DNA of 64,000 nucleotides from UBA5314 sp035560815 (GCA_035560815.1 DATMYR010000040.1:1-64000); one strand, 5' to 3'. Counted from the first letter of the stretch, positions 54,557-63,180 are shown. Program-made: numbers and translations. The notes: a model not told the origin generated them from the letters alone.

Positions 54557-55831
54557 ATGAATGGATGGCGAAGAATTATGTCTAAACTTACTCCCAGTAT
54601 AGAACCTTCTGCAATGAGGCAGAGCGGGGCCGACAAGGGCTTGCTTATCCTCTTCTTATTGCTGACGATCGCTGCCGCCCTGGCCTTGATTCCTTCCATG
54701 AATCACAATGTGGCCTCCGGGATGAATCTGCTTGCTTCCAACAGCACCCCCACCACCGCTGCCCAGGGAGATATGGGAACTGTTTTTGATACCTTGAAAT
54801 ATGGACGCTCAATCCATATACTGGCTATGCTCCTGGTCGGGTTCGGGTTTCTCATGGTCTTTGTAAGAAAACACGGTTATAGTTCGATAACCGCCACGTT
54901 TCTCGTGGTAAGTATTGCCCTTCCTATGTACATGCTGTTAAAGAGTTATGGAGGCTTGCATTTTTCTCTGGCCACCATTAACATCGATACTTTTCTCATG
55001 GCGGAATTTGCTGCCGCCAGCCTGCTAATCGCCATCGGCGCGCCACTGGGCCGATTGAAAATGGAGCAGTACTTTCTCATGGCGCTCTTATTTATTCCTG
55101 CTTACATCCTCAATGAATGGCTGATATTGGATAGCGGTTATCTAAAAGGCTTCCTGGACACGGGAGGCTCGGTAGTCATTCACGCTTTTGGCGCCTATTT
55201 CGGGTTGGGAGTAGTGACCCACACCCTTTCACGCTTCAAAGAAGCTCCCGACTGTGAGAGTGATGCCACCAGCAATCAATTTGCTCTGTTGGGCAGCATG
55301 ATTCTCTGGCTCTTCTGGCCCTCTTTTACCAGTGCCCTGGTTTCTCCGGACAGAGTGGTACTTACCGCGATCAACACGGTTTTCGCTCTTTGTGGAGCCA
55401 CCATGTCGACCTTTATATTCTCCCGTTTACTTCGAGGCAAAATAGAAATAGCCGACATTGCCAACGCAGCTTTAGCAGGTGGTGTGGCTATCGGTTCTAT
55501 ATGCAACATGACCAATCCCGGCTACGCACTGCTTATCGGCATAGCCGCCGGAGCTTTGAGCACTTTGGGTTATGCTGTCATTGCACCCAGAGTTGAACGC
55601 TTAATCCAGGGAACCGATACCTGTGGCGTCCATAACCTGCACGGAATGCCTGGCATATTCGGCGGGTTGACCGGAATTATCATCACCGGAGCGGCCGGAG
55701 TGCAGGTGCTGGGTATCCTGGCTACAGTGATCATAGCATTTGTTTGTGGGAAGATAACCGGGTTTATCATTAGCCTCGTGGGGAGCAAGGAAATTCCCTA
55801 CAATGATGAAGAGGAATTTTTGATTTCATAA
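54557..55831 (+). CDS. Rh-type ammonium/ammonia channel
   Basis: 424 residues, about eleven to twelve membrane helices. It belongs to the Amt/Rh superfamily but follows the Rh pattern: LDTGGSVVIHAFGAYFGLGV (first pore His), ILWLFWPSFTSAL, NAALAGGVAIGS and DTCGVHNLHGMPGIFGGLTG (second pore His), where ordinary Amt has DFAGG...H and GVHGVGG. Rh proteins conduct NH3 and possibly CO2 and are rare in bacteria. No glnK follows. It could serve the urease made by the operon 17 kb away. Start either 54557 or ATG 54578. Confidence 0.9.
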   Translation: MNGWRRIMSKLTPSIEPSAMRQSGADKGLLILFLLLTIAAALALIPSMNHNVASGMNLLASNSTPTTAAQGDMGTVFDTLKYGRSIHILAMLLVGFGFLMVFVRKHGYSSITATFLVVSIALPMYMLLKSYGGLHFSLATINIDTFLMAEFAAASLLIAIGAPLGRLKMEQYFLMALLFIPAYILNEWLILDSGYLKGFLDTGGSVVIHAFGAYFGLGVVTHTLSRFKEAPDCESDATSNQFALLGSMILWLFWPSFTSALVSPDRVVLTAINTVFALCGATMSTFIFSRLLRGKIEIADIANAALAGGVAIGSICNMTNPGYALLIGIAAGALSTLGYAVIAPRVERLIQGTDTCGVHNLHGMPGIFGGLTGIIITGAAGVQVLGILATVIIAFVCGKITGFIISLVGSKEIPYNDEEEFLIS

Positions 55832-55845
55832 ACACCTGCTGATTT

Positions 55846-55885
55846 AAAAAACTACAAGAACTCGGCAAGGGTTCTTGTAGTTTTT
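55846..55885. terminator. Bidirectional rho-independent terminator
   Basis: AAAAACTACAAGAAC and GTTCTTGTAGTTTTT form a long perfect stem around a nine-base loop, between the Rh gene and the convergent sdpI-like gene. Confidence 0.92.
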
Positions 55886-55911
55886 ATATCTCCAGGAGTA
55901 TGAAGTTGTGA

Positions 55912-56604
55912 TTAGATGGTTTTGCCGTTTCGCATCCGGGCAAAGGTCAGGTATGAATAAACGATGGGAATTATCGTCATACAAGCTATGGCTGCAAAAT
56001 AAATATAGGCATTCCAGAGTCCCTGGAAGGGGGCCATAGCCAGACAAACCAGGCCGCCTGCCACCCATATCCTACCACCCAACCGGTGGGTGCGCTGCCA
56101 GACTTCTTCGCTGGCCAGGGTCCAGGGGGTGCGGATCCCGACAAAATAGTTGTGCCGGAATTGGCCCATAAAGTTGCCCATGATGGTGAAGAGGATGGCT
56201 ACCCCTGCTTTAACCCATAAGGATATGTCTACTTGATAACCCAGAGATACTACAATAGTTGCCCCCCACATTAAGGACATAAAGAGCACCAATAGCCAGC
56301 GTATTAGGGTATAAGACCTTAAGAAACGTGGATAATTCTCACGCTTGGGATCCAACACCGGTACAAATAATAACAATAGATAAAGAGCCACAACCAGGGT
56401 GGGTGCAAAGAAAGCCCCGTAAAAGCGAGAGAAATACCCGTTAACCTGACCATGTATATTCCAGTGCCTGGGAACTTGATCAGGTAAGTGCGGATAAACA
56501 AGTGTGGCTGTGATAAACAATCCGGCCATCAGGACCCATAGCGGCCATTCTCGGCGTAATGTTTTCCAGTTCAAGTGATAAGCAGAATCATTGTTTTTGT
56601 CCAT
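55912..56604 (-). CDS. SdpI-like integral membrane protein (DUF1648/SdpI)
   Basis: 230 residues, about six membrane helices. The N-terminal DUF1648 motif is YPHLPDQVPRHWNIHGQVNG, and the SdpI motif is FVGIRTPWTLASEEVWQRTHR. In Bacillus subtilis SdpI gives immunity to the SdpC toxin and also captures the ArsR-type repressor SdpR at the membrane. The gene directly upstream is such a regulator. No SdpC-like toxin gene is seen here, so it may be an orphan immunity or stress module. Confidence 0.88.
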   Translation of the reverse strand: MDKNNDSAYHLNWKTLRREWPLWVLMAGLFITATLVYPHLPDQVPRHWNIHGQVNGYFSRFYGAFFAPTLVVALYLLLLFVPVLDPKRENYPRFLRSYTLIRWLLVLFMSLMWGATIVVSLGYQVDISLWVKAGVAILFTIMGNFMGQFRHNYFVGIRTPWTLASEEVWQRTHRLGGRIWVAGGLVCLAMAPFQGLWNAYIYFAAIACMTIIPIVYSYLTFARMRNGKTI

Positions 56605-56637
56605 AGCAAGTCTACTCCTCCTTCTTAGAAGCTCTAT

Positions 56638-56949
56638 TCATTTCTCATGTGATTCTTCAACTTCATCCCTTGTTTCATCTTTTCCGGGTGGACCCAGGAT
56701 ATCATAAAACCAGCCCACTACGTCCTGAAAGACCGTGGTGTTTAGGGAGTAGTAAATATTCTGTCCTTTGCGCAGGTCCTGGACCAGGTTAGCCTGCTTG
56801 AGAATGTTGAGATGGTGAGAGATACTGGGTTTGGTCATGTTGAACTGCTCAGAAATCTCTCCCGCTGTCAGATCACCGTTCTGCAGCATATTCAAAATTT
56901 GTCGGCGGGTGGCGTCGGATAAAGCTTTGAATACCAGGTTCAAGGGCAT
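56638..56949 (-). CDS. ArsR-type repressor, SdpR-like
   Basis: 103 residues. Winged helix-turn-helix starting LVFKALSDATRRQILNML, recognition part AGEISEQFNMTKPSISHHLN and wing QDLRKGQNIYYSLN. It has no metal-binding Cys box, so it is not a metal sensor. It is followed after 33 bases by the SdpI-like gene, the same order as sdpRI, and lies next to a perfect inverted repeat, probably its own operator. GAGGAG precedes the ATG. Confidence 0.9.
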   Translation of the reverse strand: MPLNLVFKALSDATRRQILNMLQNGDLTAGEISEQFNMTKPSISHHLNILKQANLVQDLRKGQNIYYSLNTTVFQDVVGWFYDILGPPGKDETRDEVEESHEK

Positions 56950-56965
56950 GCCATTCTCCTCCTCG

Positions 56966-56997
56966 TTAGATATTTAAAATATTATCTAAATATCTAA
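56966..56997. promoter_or_regulatory. Probable operator of the SdpR-like repressor
   Basis: TTAGATATTT (56966-56975) and AAATATCTAA (56988-56997) form a perfect ten-base inverted repeat with a 12-base AT-rich spacer, 17 bases upstream of the repressor start. A third half-site-like ATTATCTAA sits in the spacer. ArsR-type dimers bind such repeats; this suggests autorepression. Confidence 0.75.
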
Positions 56998-57203
56998 TAA
57001 CAGTCTAAAACGATACCAATCCTATTGCAAGTAGAAATTGTGATTTTCAGCAACGGTTGTGAATTTTTTTCGGAAGGATTGAGAATTCCTCTCGGTTGTA
57101 ACCAACGTTACTGGACGCCTAGCAGGGTGAAGATCATGCATCTGGGGCTTATCACTTTGAGTATAGAGTGGCCTTTTGGGGTGGGATTTCAGGCAGTTTT
57201 CAA

Positions 57204-57887
57204 TCATTCTTCGCATTCGCTATCAGGATTTAGAACACTTCTTTTTGTGCTAAAAAGCATTTTATATGTCCGATCCAATGTTTCATGTTTTACTTCAGTT
57301 GCATCAAACTTAAGTATTTTAAAGGTTGCTTCAATACAAAATCCTATAACGAAAGCAGATATAATTGTTCCGATGCCAAACATACCTCCAAGCCTCCAGC
57401 CTACAAAAACCGCCAGAAGCTCAATTGTTCCACGGCATACACCTACCGGTAGTCCCGTTTTACGAGTAAGTGCCACCATTAAACTGTCTCTCGGGCCTGC
57501 TCCAAAGGCTGATCCAATATAAAAGTAGGTGGCCAGGGCAATTATGAACAATCCTGCTATCATCATTATGATTCCCAACATGAAGGTGCTTGCCACCGGG
57601 ATTATATGAAACTCCAAAAGCATATCCAGAAACACCCCGATAAGAACCATATTTAATATAGTGCCCAGTCCAAGTCTTTCACCAAGCAGCGCTGCTATTA
57701 GGCCGATAATTACTCCAGTTATAATCGAGGCATTTCCAATGCTTATTCCGGCGGCTTGGGCAAGTCCGACATGGAAAACATCCCAGGGAGCGTAGCCTAT
57801 ATGTGCGTTCATGGTAACAACGATTCCCAGCGCATATAGAAAAAGTCCGAGAATTAACCGCAGCAAACGGATAAAAAACAGTTTCAT
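57204..57887 (-). CDS. YczE/YitT-type membrane protein
   Basis: 227 residues, five to six membrane helices. VVTMNAHIGYAPWDVFHVGLAQ, GSAFGAGPRDSLMVALTRKTG and GVCRGTIEL are typical of the YczE family. Function is unknown; YczE genes are often divergent from a MocR-type PLP regulator, as here. The tail after about 205 is soluble and charged. AGGA precedes the ATG. Confidence 0.88.
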   Translation of the reverse strand: MKLFFIRLLRLILGLFLYALGIVVTMNAHIGYAPWDVFHVGLAQAAGISIGNASIITGVIIGLIAALLGERLGLGTILNMVLIGVFLDMLLEFHIIPVASTFMLGIIMMIAGLFIIALATYFYIGSAFGAGPRDSLMVALTRKTGLPVGVCRGTIELLAVFVGWRLGGMFGIGTIISAFVIGFCIEATFKILKFDATEVKHETLDRTYKMLFSTKRSVLNPDSECEE

Positions 57888-57934
57888 AATGAATCCTTTC
57901 GCTGATTGTGTGACAATCGAAGACGTGGTATGCT

Positions 57935-58049
57935 AATGTATGACATACAATGAGCAACCAGGTATTAAACCGGAAAAGCGAAAACAGGTATAAAACCAAT
58001 TATAACCGCAATATAAACCAAGTCAATAGAACATTGTACGTCATACATT
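57935..58049. promoter_or_regulatory. Pair of matched MocR operators in the divergent promoter
   Basis: AATGTATGACATACAATG (57935-57952) and, in inverted orientation, CATTGTACGTCATACATT (58032-58049) differ at one position in 18. They face each other between the yczE-type and mocR-type genes, and the second ends 18 bases before the mocR start. MocR/PdxR proteins bind paired repeats of this kind, so both genes are probably controlled from here. Confidence 0.82.
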
Positions 58050-58067
58050 TATTATGGAGGGGTAATC

Positions 58068-59447
58068 ATGTGGAATCCCATAACGATTGATATGGATAAA
58101 GCCCTTTATGTGGCAATAGCAGATGCCATTGAAAGGGATGTTCATCTGGGAATCCTTAAACCGAATGAAAAAATGCCCCCACAACGATCACTGGCGAAGA
58201 TAATAGGCGTAAACCTCACTACAATTTCACGAGCATATAATGAAGCGGAAAAAAGGGGGCTTATATCGGGTGCTATTGGAAGAGGAACTTATGTAGCGCA
58301 ACATGATACAAAGAACATTATCTTACCTGAAATTCTCAGCAGTGATGATGACATTATAGAACTGGGTCTAGTCGATTCGTTAAAGGTTGAAGATGATAGT
58401 CTATCCAAATTGTTGAGAGATGTTGCCGAAGACAAGGCTCTGGCTTCATTACTCGACTATGTGCCGAGCCAGGGCCTACTGAGACATAGGAAGGCTGCTG
58501 CTCAATGGATAGAGCAATATGGTTTTGAAGTAGATTCCGATCGTATCGTGATATGCGCCGGGGCAATGCATGCTATTAACTGCTGTCTTCTTGGATTATT
58601 TGAACCGGGAGACAGAATTGCTGTGGATTCACTCACGTTCACCGGATTTAAAAATTTGGCCCAGCTCTGCCATATAAAACTTGAGCCCATAGCCATGGAT
58701 TCAGAGGGGATGATTCCCGAAAGCCTTGAAAACCTGTGCAAAAAATCCCGCATAAAGGGCATTTACCTTATGCCTAATATGCAAAATCCGACGGCTACGG
58801 TAATGTCAACGGAGAGAAAGCGGGCTATAGCAGATGTAATTCTCAGGCATGGACTTGTTCTGATTGAAGATGATATATACAATTTTACCAACCAGACCGA
58901 CCGAAAAGCATTAAGCGCCCTTGTACCTGATAACGGAGTCTTTATCTGTGGCATTTCAAAAGCACTTTTCCCGGGATTAAGAATAGCTTTTGCGGTTGTA
59001 CCGGAACGATTTTTGTATAAATTTACTCAGACGGTTACAAATACTATCTGGATGGCTCCACCCTTAAATTCAGAGCTTGTAACACGTTTAATTGAGAGTG
59101 GTACTGCTGCTAAAATAGTAAATAAAAAAAAGCAGGTGATCGCTCACAGGCTGCAACTAGCCAGGACTGCACTTAAAGGATTTTCTTTTAAGGCCCCGGA
59201 AAGCAGCCTGTTTTTATGGCTTAACCTTCCTAAAGGATGGTCATGTGCGGATTTTGAAAATACAGCTTTAATGAACAGGGTCAGGGTAATATCAGCTTAT
59301 AAGTTTTATGTGGGAGGCCAATTACCCCCAAATGCAGTAAGGATTTCGCTAGGTTCGGTAAAAAATGATGAGCAACTGATAAAGGGGCTGAACATTTTAG
59401 TCCGAATTTTAAAGCAGAACCCGCTTCTTACCTCACCTGTAATGTAA
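58068..59447 (+). CDS. MocR family regulator (GntR HTH fused to aminotransferase fold)
   Basis: 459 residues. GntR winged helix at 10-80 (LKPNEKMPPQRSLAKIIGVN and TTISRAYNEAEKRGLISG) followed by a class I aminotransferase-fold domain with YLMPNMQNPTATVMS, LIEDDIYNF and the PLP lysine in ICGISKALFPGLR. These regulators sense PLP adducts and control vitamin B6, GABA or transport genes. It is divergent from the YczE-type gene, as in Bacillus subtilis ycxD-yczE. GGAGGGG precedes the ATG. Confidence 0.93.
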   Translation: MWNPITIDMDKALYVAIADAIERDVHLGILKPNEKMPPQRSLAKIIGVNLTTISRAYNEAEKRGLISGAIGRGTYVAQHDTKNIILPEILSSDDDIIELGLVDSLKVEDDSLSKLLRDVAEDKALASLLDYVPSQGLLRHRKAAAQWIEQYGFEVDSDRIVICAGAMHAINCCLLGLFEPGDRIAVDSLTFTGFKNLAQLCHIKLEPIAMDSEGMIPESLENLCKKSRIKGIYLMPNMQNPTATVMSTERKRAIADVILRHGLVLIEDDIYNFTNQTDRKALSALVPDNGVFICGISKALFPGLRIAFAVVPERFLYKFTQTVTNTIWMAPPLNSELVTRLIESGTAAKIVNKKKQVIAHRLQLARTALKGFSFKAPESSLFLWLNLPKGWSCADFENTALMNRVRVISAYKFYVGGQLPPNAVRISLGSVKNDEQLIKGLNILVRILKQNPLLTSPVM

Positions 59448-59462
59448 CAACTTACCGACCCC

Positions 59463-59495
59463 TCATTCAGGTACCCGTGATGAGTTTTATTTTAT
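59463..59495 (+). terminator. Possible terminator after the MocR gene
   Basis: CTCAT and ATGAG pair across a loop containing GGTACCCG and are followed by TTTTATTTTATTT. The stem is only five pairs, so support is modest. Confidence 0.5.
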
Positions 59496-59695
59496 TTAGA
59501 ATGTGGAATATTTTATATTAGTTATTACCCGCGGTTCTTGGACCAATTATACTTAAGAATATTTCAAGGAACCAATTTACCGGTATTGGCGGTAAATACC
59601 AGGAATGGTATACTCCAGTTAAACAAAAACACCAATAAGGAATAGTGGCTAAAATGACGAAATCATAATAAAGGATTCAAGATGGAGGAATATGA

Positions 59696-61192
59696 ATGCA
59701 TCACAAATCCATAATCATTATTGGTGGTGGGCTGGCGGGACTGTCTACGGGTTGTTATGGTCGCATGAATGAGTATTATACGCATATTCTTGAGCATCAC
59801 ACTCAGCCCGGGGGGCTGTGTACGGCCTGGAAAAAGAAAGGGTATACCATGGACGGCTGCATTCACTGGCTGATGTCCTGTAAACCGGAAGCCTCCTATC
59901 GCCAGGTCTATGATGAGTTGGGAGCCTTTCAGGGCAATAAGCTGATGATGCTCGATGATTTTTGCTCGTTCTACGATCAGAAGAGCGGTAATCGTCTTGA
60001 TTTTACCAGCGATTTGGAACGGCTGGCATCCAATATGAGATCACTGGCTCCCGAGGATGAAAAGGCTGTCGATGAGTTTATCCAGTGCTGCCAGGCTTTA
60101 CGCGAATTCGATCCCGGGATTCCCGAACCCAGGGAATTGCTAGGGCCACTGTCGGGCATGAAGATGATGTGGCAAGTCCGCCATATTCTCAAGTATGTAT
60201 TGAAATACAATATGTCGGTGGTCATTTACGCCCAGCGGTTTAAGAATGATTTTCTGCGCCACTGTATTATTAATCTTTTCGTACCGGAAATGCCTGCTTA
60301 TTTTCTCTTTGCGGTAATGGGACAACTAATAGGCGGACAGCTAGGGTGCGTGGAAGGTGCTTCTCAGAGGTTTTCCAATGCCATAGCCCAGCGCTATAAG
60401 GATCTGGGTGGCAAGATCAGCTATAAAGCCATGGTGGAAAAGATTATCGTGGAGGACAACCGGGCAGTGGGGGTAAGGCTGACCGATGGCACAGAGGAAC
60501 GGGCTGATATCGTGGTCTCGGCAGCGGATGCCCATAGCACCATCTTTGATATGCTGGATGGGAAATATATTGATGCACAGATTCGATCGAGATTCTCCTC
60601 CTGGCCTTTGTTCAAGCCCCTCGTCCTGCTCAGTTATGGAGTGGCCCGGGAGTATGTGGGGGAAAAATCGTCCCAGATCATCTCACTGAAAAGTCCTGTC
60701 ACCGTAATGGGAAAGGAAATCAAGGAGATCTTCCTGCGCATCTTCAATTATGATTCGACCCTGGCACCAGTGGGGAAAACCGTATTGCAGGCAACGCTGG
60801 AGACCGACTATGAACCCTGGATGGAACTGGTGAAGGATGAGGCAGCCTATAATGAAGAAAAGTCCCGGGTCGCGGCAGAGATCATGACCCGTATAGAAGA
60901 ACTGTACCCCGGTACATCCCAGGCCCTGGAGGTCACTGACGTTGCCACACCCTATACCTTCTGGCATTATACCAGAAACTATCGAGCTTCCTATGAAGGG
61001 TGGTTGATGACCAGGGAAGCTTCTCAAACTTTGCTTCCCAAAACCCTGCCGGGGTTAGACAATTTTTACATGGCCGGACAATGGGTGGAGCCGGGTGGCG
61101 GCATCCCTCCTGCTTTGTATTCAGGCCGCAACCTGGTTCGTATTCTATGCGAGCTTGAAAACCGGGTCTTTATCACAACGATTCCACAATAA
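59696..61192 (+). CDS. Phytoene desaturase-like FAD/NAD(P) oxidoreductase
   Basis: 498 residues of the CrtI/CrtO-like flavoprotein superfamily. N-terminal dinucleotide motif IIIIGGGLAGLSTGCYGRMN (one of the family's Gly-rich loops), HTQPGGLCTAWKKKGY, the C-terminal FAD-binding segment NFYMAGQWVEPGGGIPPALYSG, and no signal peptide. No carotenoid genes surround it, so a carotenoid role is unlikely; related proteins in Clostridia act on unknown lipids or prenyl compounds. GGAGG precedes the ATG. Confidence 0.88.
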   Translation: MHHKSIIIIGGGLAGLSTGCYGRMNEYYTHILEHHTQPGGLCTAWKKKGYTMDGCIHWLMSCKPEASYRQVYDELGAFQGNKLMMLDDFCSFYDQKSGNRLDFTSDLERLASNMRSLAPEDEKAVDEFIQCCQALREFDPGIPEPRELLGPLSGMKMMWQVRHILKYVLKYNMSVVIYAQRFKNDFLRHCIINLFVPEMPAYFLFAVMGQLIGGQLGCVEGASQRFSNAIAQRYKDLGGKISYKAMVEKIIVEDNRAVGVRLTDGTEERADIVVSAADAHSTIFDMLDGKYIDAQIRSRFSSWPLFKPLVLLSYGVAREYVGEKSSQIISLKSPVTVMGKEIKEIFLRIFNYDSTLAPVGKTVLQATLETDYEPWMELVKDEAAYNEEKSRVAAEIMTRIEELYPGTSQALEVTDVATPYTFWHYTRNYRASYEGWLMTREASQTLLPKTLPGLDNFYMAGQWVEPGGGIPPALYSGRNLVRILCELENRVFITTIPQ

Positions 61193-61210
61193 GCCGGCTA
61201 GACAGAAAGA

Positions 61211-61247
61211 GCCGCCCGTTTCCGTTTAAAAACCGGGCGGCAAAAAA
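61211..61247. terminator. Bidirectional terminator between the CrtI-like gene and the SDR gene
   Basis: GCCGCCCG and CGGGCGGC form an eight-pair GC stem followed on the plus strand by six A residues and preceded by AAAGA. On the minus strand the stem comes after TTTTTT and ends in CTCTTTCT. The same arrangement, with different stem bases, recurs at 63181-63222. Confidence 0.7.
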
Positions 61248-61251
61248 GTAT

Positions 61252-61292
61252 TAGAGCATGAATCCTGTGGAAAATGCACAGGATAGAGAGCT
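61252..61292. repeat. 41-base direct repeat, copy 1 (3' of the SDR gene)
   Basis: This 41-base segment is identical to 63234-63274. On the minus strand it contains the hairpin ATCCTGTG, CATTTTC loop, CACAGGAT. It lies about 50 bases after the SDR stop, just before the GC hairpin at 61211-61247. Confidence 0.9.
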
Positions 61293-61343
61293 GTTTTACA
61301 CCTGCATAGGGCACCGAATTGGGATTGAATGATCAGGTTATTT

Positions 61344-62273
61344 TTAGCTGGCAGTATAACCCCCATCAATTACTAATTTTTGACCTGTCACAAAGGATGC
61401 TTCATCTGACATTAAGAATACTGCAGGCTTAGCAATTTCAGCAGGAACTCCCATGCGACCACCATGTTTACCACGAGGAACGATTTCTTTATCTTTTACC
61501 GGGTCATTACATAATGGGTGCAATGCTGCTAATTGAGAAAAGTCAAATGCTTCTGTTGCGCATGAGTCTTGTGCTGCCAAATCATTTTTATCGGCAGCTA
61601 CAGCTGCTTGGAATAATGGTGTCACAATATAACCTGGATTTACAGTATTTACGCGTATGCCATATTCTGCCAATTCCAGGGCTAATGCTTTTGATAAACC
61701 AACTACACCATGTTTACCCATTGTATATTGAATTAAATTGAAACGTTCAATTAAAACTTCACCTGTTTCGTGATTTACAACTTTAGGACGACCAGCAACA
61801 CCATGAATACTAGAAACCATCACAATTGAACCTTTTGTTCCATGTTTGATCATTAAACGAGAACCATATAATGCTGTATAGAATACTCCATCTTCATTAA
61901 TACTTTGAATAAATTTACGAGATTTCAAAACTGCTTCCGGGTCTCCATCGAAATCTTCTGCAGTTACCACACCGGCATTACACATTACTGCATCTACAAC
62001 TCCATAAACCTTTTCTGTAATTTCAAATAATTTTTCAACATCTTTAGGTTGAGATACATCAGTGTGGACATAAGTTGCAGTTCCTTTACCATATTTATCA
62101 TTTAATTCCTTAACAAAATCTTCACCTAATTTGTCATTAATGTCAGACACAACTACCCCTTTTGCTCCTTCAGCTAATGCTTCACGAACTGTTGCTGACC
62201 CGATAGAGTCAAAACCAGGGATTGCTGAAACTGAACCTGTCACTACTACTACTTTGCCATCTAATTTACCCAT
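61344..62273 (-). CDS. Short-chain dehydrogenase/reductase
   Basis: 309 residues, longer than the usual 250. Rossmann start VVVVTGSVSAIPGFDSIGSA, where the glycine-rich TGxxxGxG loop is stretched; catalytic Ser in VMVSSIHG, Tyr and Lys in YTMGKHGVVGL, and C-terminal FVTGQKLVIDGGY. Insertions occur near 175-190 and 235-265. It oxidises or reduces an unknown alcohol/ketone with NAD(P). Codons are visibly richer in A and T than in neighbours, suggesting transfer with the DUF2294/Zn-ADH genes. A leader hairpin pair with terminator lies upstream. Confidence 0.9.
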   Translation of the reverse strand: MGKLDGKVVVVTGSVSAIPGFDSIGSATVREALAEGAKGVVVSDINDKLGEDFVKELNDKYGKGTATYVHTDVSQPKDVEKLFEITEKVYGVVDAVMCNAGVVTAEDFDGDPEAVLKSRKFIQSINEDGVFYTALYGSRLMIKHGTKGSIVMVSSIHGVAGRPKVVNHETGEVLIERFNLIQYTMGKHGVVGLSKALALELAEYGIRVNTVNPGYIVTPLFQAAVAADKNDLAAQDSCATEAFDFSQLAALHPLCNDPVKDKEIVPRGKHGGRMGVPAEIAKPAVFLMSDEASFVTGQKLVIDGGYTAS

Positions 62274-62383
62274 TATAGATTCCGCCTTTCGAAAAATGTT
62301 TCTTTCGGGTATTTCTACTTACGATAGAGGAGTATTTCCTATAGGTAACCAGCCAGCACATCACCTCTTTTTTTCGTTACTGC

Positions 62384-62473
62384 TCGAAAGAAAAAGGCCA
62401 ATATTCTTATTGACAAGGAAAATTCCGTCATAAGAATACTGGTCTTTCTTGAAGCCACCTTAATGGTTTCCTC
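62384..62473 (-). ncRNA. Leader RNA B of the SDR gene (hairpin plus intrinsic terminator)
   Basis: In the gene's sense: a first hairpin GAGG-AA-ACC-ATTAA-GGT-GG-CTTC (complement of 62451-62473), then a long terminator stem GACCAGTATTCTTATGAC pairing with GTCAATAAGAATATTGGCC (complement of 62396-62444) followed by TTTTTC. Leader A at 62961-63057 has the same order and the same AA/GG internal loop. The class is not recognised. Confidence 0.6.
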
Positions 62474-62507
62474 GCAATCCACCAGAATATGCAGTTGCGG
62501 TCTCTTG

Positions 62508-62933
62508 CTACTCGGTCAGGGTACGGTCAAATACAATAACATGTATCCAAAAATTCTTTTCCGGTTCTACATCATAGGTCTGATGAACAGCCCTGGCCTG
62601 CAGTCTTTCTTCAAAATAAGGGACATTGTCAATGGCATGCTGCCGGGCCACCTGCATACGGGCCGCCCTGACCACTTCTTTTCCGGCCGGGGTTTCCACA
62701 ATGTAGATTTCCGGATCGGTTAGGAACCTTTCCCCCCGGATGATGAGCATGTCATCCCAAATAACAACCTTGGTATAATCTACGCCTTTACCAAGTTTTT
62801 TCTTGAAGTACTGCTCCATGTAGATCTTCAGTTCATGCTGCATTTGCTTCCGTTGACGATCATCCAGCGTCCTCCTGCCATCAATGTGTACAATGTTTTT
62901 AGCTTGCTCATCTTCGCCCCGTCCATATGGCAT
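62508..62933 (-). CDS. DUF2294 family protein
   Basis: About 141 residues. The central VVIWDDMLIIRGERFLTDPE, ETPAGKEVVRAARMQVAR and the closing FWIHVIVFD fit DUF2294, a small family of unknown function often found near formate dehydrogenase or one-carbon genes in Clostridia. ATG 62933 follows TTGGAG by eight bases; a GTG at 62942 is also in frame. Each side carries a leader RNA of the same type. Confidence 0.8.
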   Translation of the reverse strand: MPYGRGEDEQAKNIVHIDGRRTLDDRQRKQMQHELKIYMEQYFKKKLGKGVDYTKVVIWDDMLIIRGERFLTDPEIYIVETPAGKEVVRAARMQVARQHAIDNVPYFEERLQARAVHQTYDVEPEKNFWIHVIVFDRTLTE

Positions 62934-62960
62934 AGCATTCACTCCAATTTAATGTGTCCT

Positions 62961-63057
62961 AAAAAAGAAAAAAACCAATATTTTCGCGATCATGTTTAAA
63001 AAACCCTATCGCCAAAATATTGGTTTTCTGCAGAGCCACCCCCAAGGGGTTTCTCTG
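62961..63057 (-). ncRNA. Leader RNA A of the DUF2294 gene (hairpin plus intrinsic terminator)
   Basis: In the gene's sense: hairpin CAGAG-AA-ACCCC...GGGGT-GG-CTCTG (complement of 63031-63057), then a terminator whose arms AAAACCAATATTTT and AAAATATTGGTTTT (complements of 63014-63027 and 62971-62984) are followed by a T-rich run. Compared with leader B the stems differ but the AA/GG internal loop and spacing are kept. AAACCC in the first hairpin can also pair with GGGTTT in the terminator loop, a possible antiterminator contact. Confidence 0.6.
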
Positions 63058-63085
63058 TAATCAACCATTATGAATTTACGTAATC

Positions 63086-63114
63086 ATCATAGACGATTGC
63101 AAACAATATAGCAA
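63086..63114 (-). promoter_or_regulatory. Probable promoter of leader A and the DUF2294 gene
   Basis: On the minus strand TTGCTA (complement of 63109-63114), a 17-base spacer and TATGAT (complement of 63086-63091), about 30 bases before the first leader hairpin. Confidence 0.6.
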
Positions 63115-63180
63115 GGTTTTTTCAAGGGATATATTCGTGGGGAGAGCGGGAAAGACGAGTTCTCACGCAGCAGGAGAGGT

